Shown: in pieces, positions 8,337-8,523 of the stretch | How positions within the stretch are numbered: the first letter of the stretch is position 1 | Layout: each line of letters starts with the position of its first letter | Source of the DNA: a bacterium | GTDB lineage: Bacteria > Ratteibacteria > UBA8468 > B48-G9 > JAFGKM01 | Reading direction: 5' to 3' | NCBI GenBank assembly: GCA_021160565.1 | Contig: JAGHCG010000103.1 | Coordinates: forward strand, 1-8,523 | DNA length: 8,523 bases | Notes under the pieces: model-generated | Seen by the model: the letters and a program-made list of their open reading frames with translations, nothing else | The model's database searches: none | What the model was told of the DNA's origin: nothing | Program-made: the position numbers and the translations under genes

Positions 8337-8341
8337 CCTCC
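8337..8341 (-). promoter_or_regulatory. Shine-Dalgarno of rplM that decides its start
   Basis: GGAGG on the minus strand is separated by five A residues from ATG 8331-8329. Because the in-frame GTG at 8343 overlaps this same GGAGG, the site argues for the shorter 141-residue L13. Confidence 0.8.
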
Positions 8342-8364
8342 ACTGAAGAATTAATTTAAATAAG

Positions 8365-8393
8365 ATTATACCCGAGAAACACCAGATAGTCAA
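8365..8393 (-). promoter_or_regulatory. Sigma-70-type promoter of the rplM operon
   Basis: On the minus strand the -35 box TTGACT (8393-8388) and the perfect -10 box TATAAT (8370-8365) are separated by exactly 17 bp (8371-8387). Transcription would start near 8358, giving a leader of about 27 nt before rplM. That is too short for an elaborate L13-type autoregulatory leader. No comparable promoter was recognised within the operon's tight junctions, so this is the likely source of the whole seven-gene transcript. Confidence 0.85.
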
Positions 8394-8402
8394 AAATCCG
8401 AA

Positions 8403-8464
8403 TTGAGACATAATAAATCTATACGAAATTATATCGTTGAGACAGGAAAAAATCTACCCGAAAT
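8403..8464. repeat. Two imperfect ~28-bp direct repeats upstream of the rplM promoter
   Basis: Copy A (8403-8429) and copy B (8437-8464) both begin TTGAGACA and end with AAATCT..ACGAAAT or AAATCT..CCGAAAT (13 of 15 identical over 8415-8429 and 8450-8464). The short middle differs by one base in length, so the period is 34-35 bp. They lie about 46-107 bp upstream of the inferred rplM transcription start, and also just upstream of the plus-strand gene at 8505. They could be operators shared by the divergent genes or a mobile-element end; nothing in the sequence decides between these. Confidence 0.5.
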
Positions 8465-8467
8465 AGG

Positions 8468-8502
8468 GCACCTTCAGGTAAGATAAAAGGAACTGGAGGT
8501 GC
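8468..8502 (+). promoter_or_regulatory. Hairpin sequestering the Shine-Dalgarno of the right-edge gene
   Basis: GCACCTTCAG (8468-8477) pairs with CTGGAGGTGC (8493-8502) over ten base pairs, nine Watson-Crick and one G-U, around a 15-nt loop. The 3' arm contains GGAGG (8495-8499), the ribosome binding site for the ATG at 8505. If transcribed, the leader would hide this site. Such sequestration is known for transposase genes, where it stops read-through transcripts from being translated, and for some regulated genes. Confidence 0.5.
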
Positions 8503-8504
8503 AA

Positions 8505-8523
8505 ATGAAAAAGGAGATAAGTA
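8505..8523 (+). CDS. First codons of a plus-strand gene running off the window
   Basis: ATG 8505-8507 follows GGAGG (8495-8499) by five bases and opens a frame reading MKKEIS before the window ends. The product cannot be identified from six residues. It is divergent from rplM, with about 170 bp between start codons. The hairpin over its ribosome binding site suggests a tightly controlled gene, possibly a transposase. A second purine-rich stretch, AAGGAG at 8511-8516, could instead serve a start just beyond the edge, which would make this frame spurious. Confidence 0.45.

Noticed and set aside
8332..8358. L13 autoregulatory leader RNA
   Set aside because: The inferred leader between the -10 box and the rplM start is only about 27 nt and has no obvious fold.
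8403..8434. Plus-strand promoter using TTGAGA 8403-8408 as -35
   Set aside because: No acceptable -10 hexamer lies 16-18 bp downstream; the nearest AT-rich hexamers match the consensus poorly.
1..8523. CRISPR array, tRNA, rRNA, complete insertion sequence or toxin-antitoxin pair
   Set aside because: Nothing with regular spaced repeats, cloverleaf structure, transposase motifs or small paired genes was found by eye on either strand.

Overview
This is an AT-rich stretch (roughly one third G+C by eye) of a bacterial chromosome. Almost all of it is a single seven-gene block on the minus strand, with two clipped plus-strand genes at the edges. CMP-KDO synthesis (kdsB) and a heptose-phosphate kinase (rfaE1) indicate a diderm with lipopolysaccharide. 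The GatA amidotransferase subunit indicates tRNA-dependent Asn/Gln formation. The large DUF6785-like membrane protein, low G+C and unusual gene order suggest an uncultured lineage, perhaps of the Omnitrophota/PVC or neighbouring candidate-phylum kind. That placement is inference only.

Layout, reading the minus strand from right to left: a near-consensus sigma-70 promoter (8365-8393, TTGACT-17-TATAAT) drives rplM (ribosomal protein L13). It is followed by a DRE-TIM homocitrate/2-isopropylmalate synthase-family enzyme, a LeuC/HacA-type aconitase-family large subunit, gatA, a 639-residue polytopic DUF6785-type membrane protein, rfaE1 and kdsB. Gaps run from 18 nt down to 4-nt overlaps, and there is no internal terminator, so the block is probably one transcript of about 8.1 kb. 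It ends at a structured inverted repeat (178-240) whose U tract lies on the correct side for this transcript.

The synthase and hydratase catalyse consecutive steps of a 2-oxoacid chain-extension pathway (leucine, or homocitrate/lysine-type). RfaE1 and KdsB both supply activated sugars for the LPS inner core. L13 and GatA belong to translation. The usual partners are missing: rpsI beside rplM, leuD/hacB beside the hydratase, gatB/gatC beside gatA, and a heptose nucleotidyltransferase domain on RfaE1. The operon looks like a reshuffled housekeeping operon rather than a dedicated new system.

The least explained DNA is the 170-bp right-hand intergenic region. It carries the rplM promoter, two imperfect ~28-bp direct repeats, a short open frame faintly like a tyrosine-recombinase C-terminus, and a 10-bp stem that hides the ribosome binding site of a plus-strand gene starting at 8505. 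The left intergenic region (119-256) holds only the structured terminator-like element.
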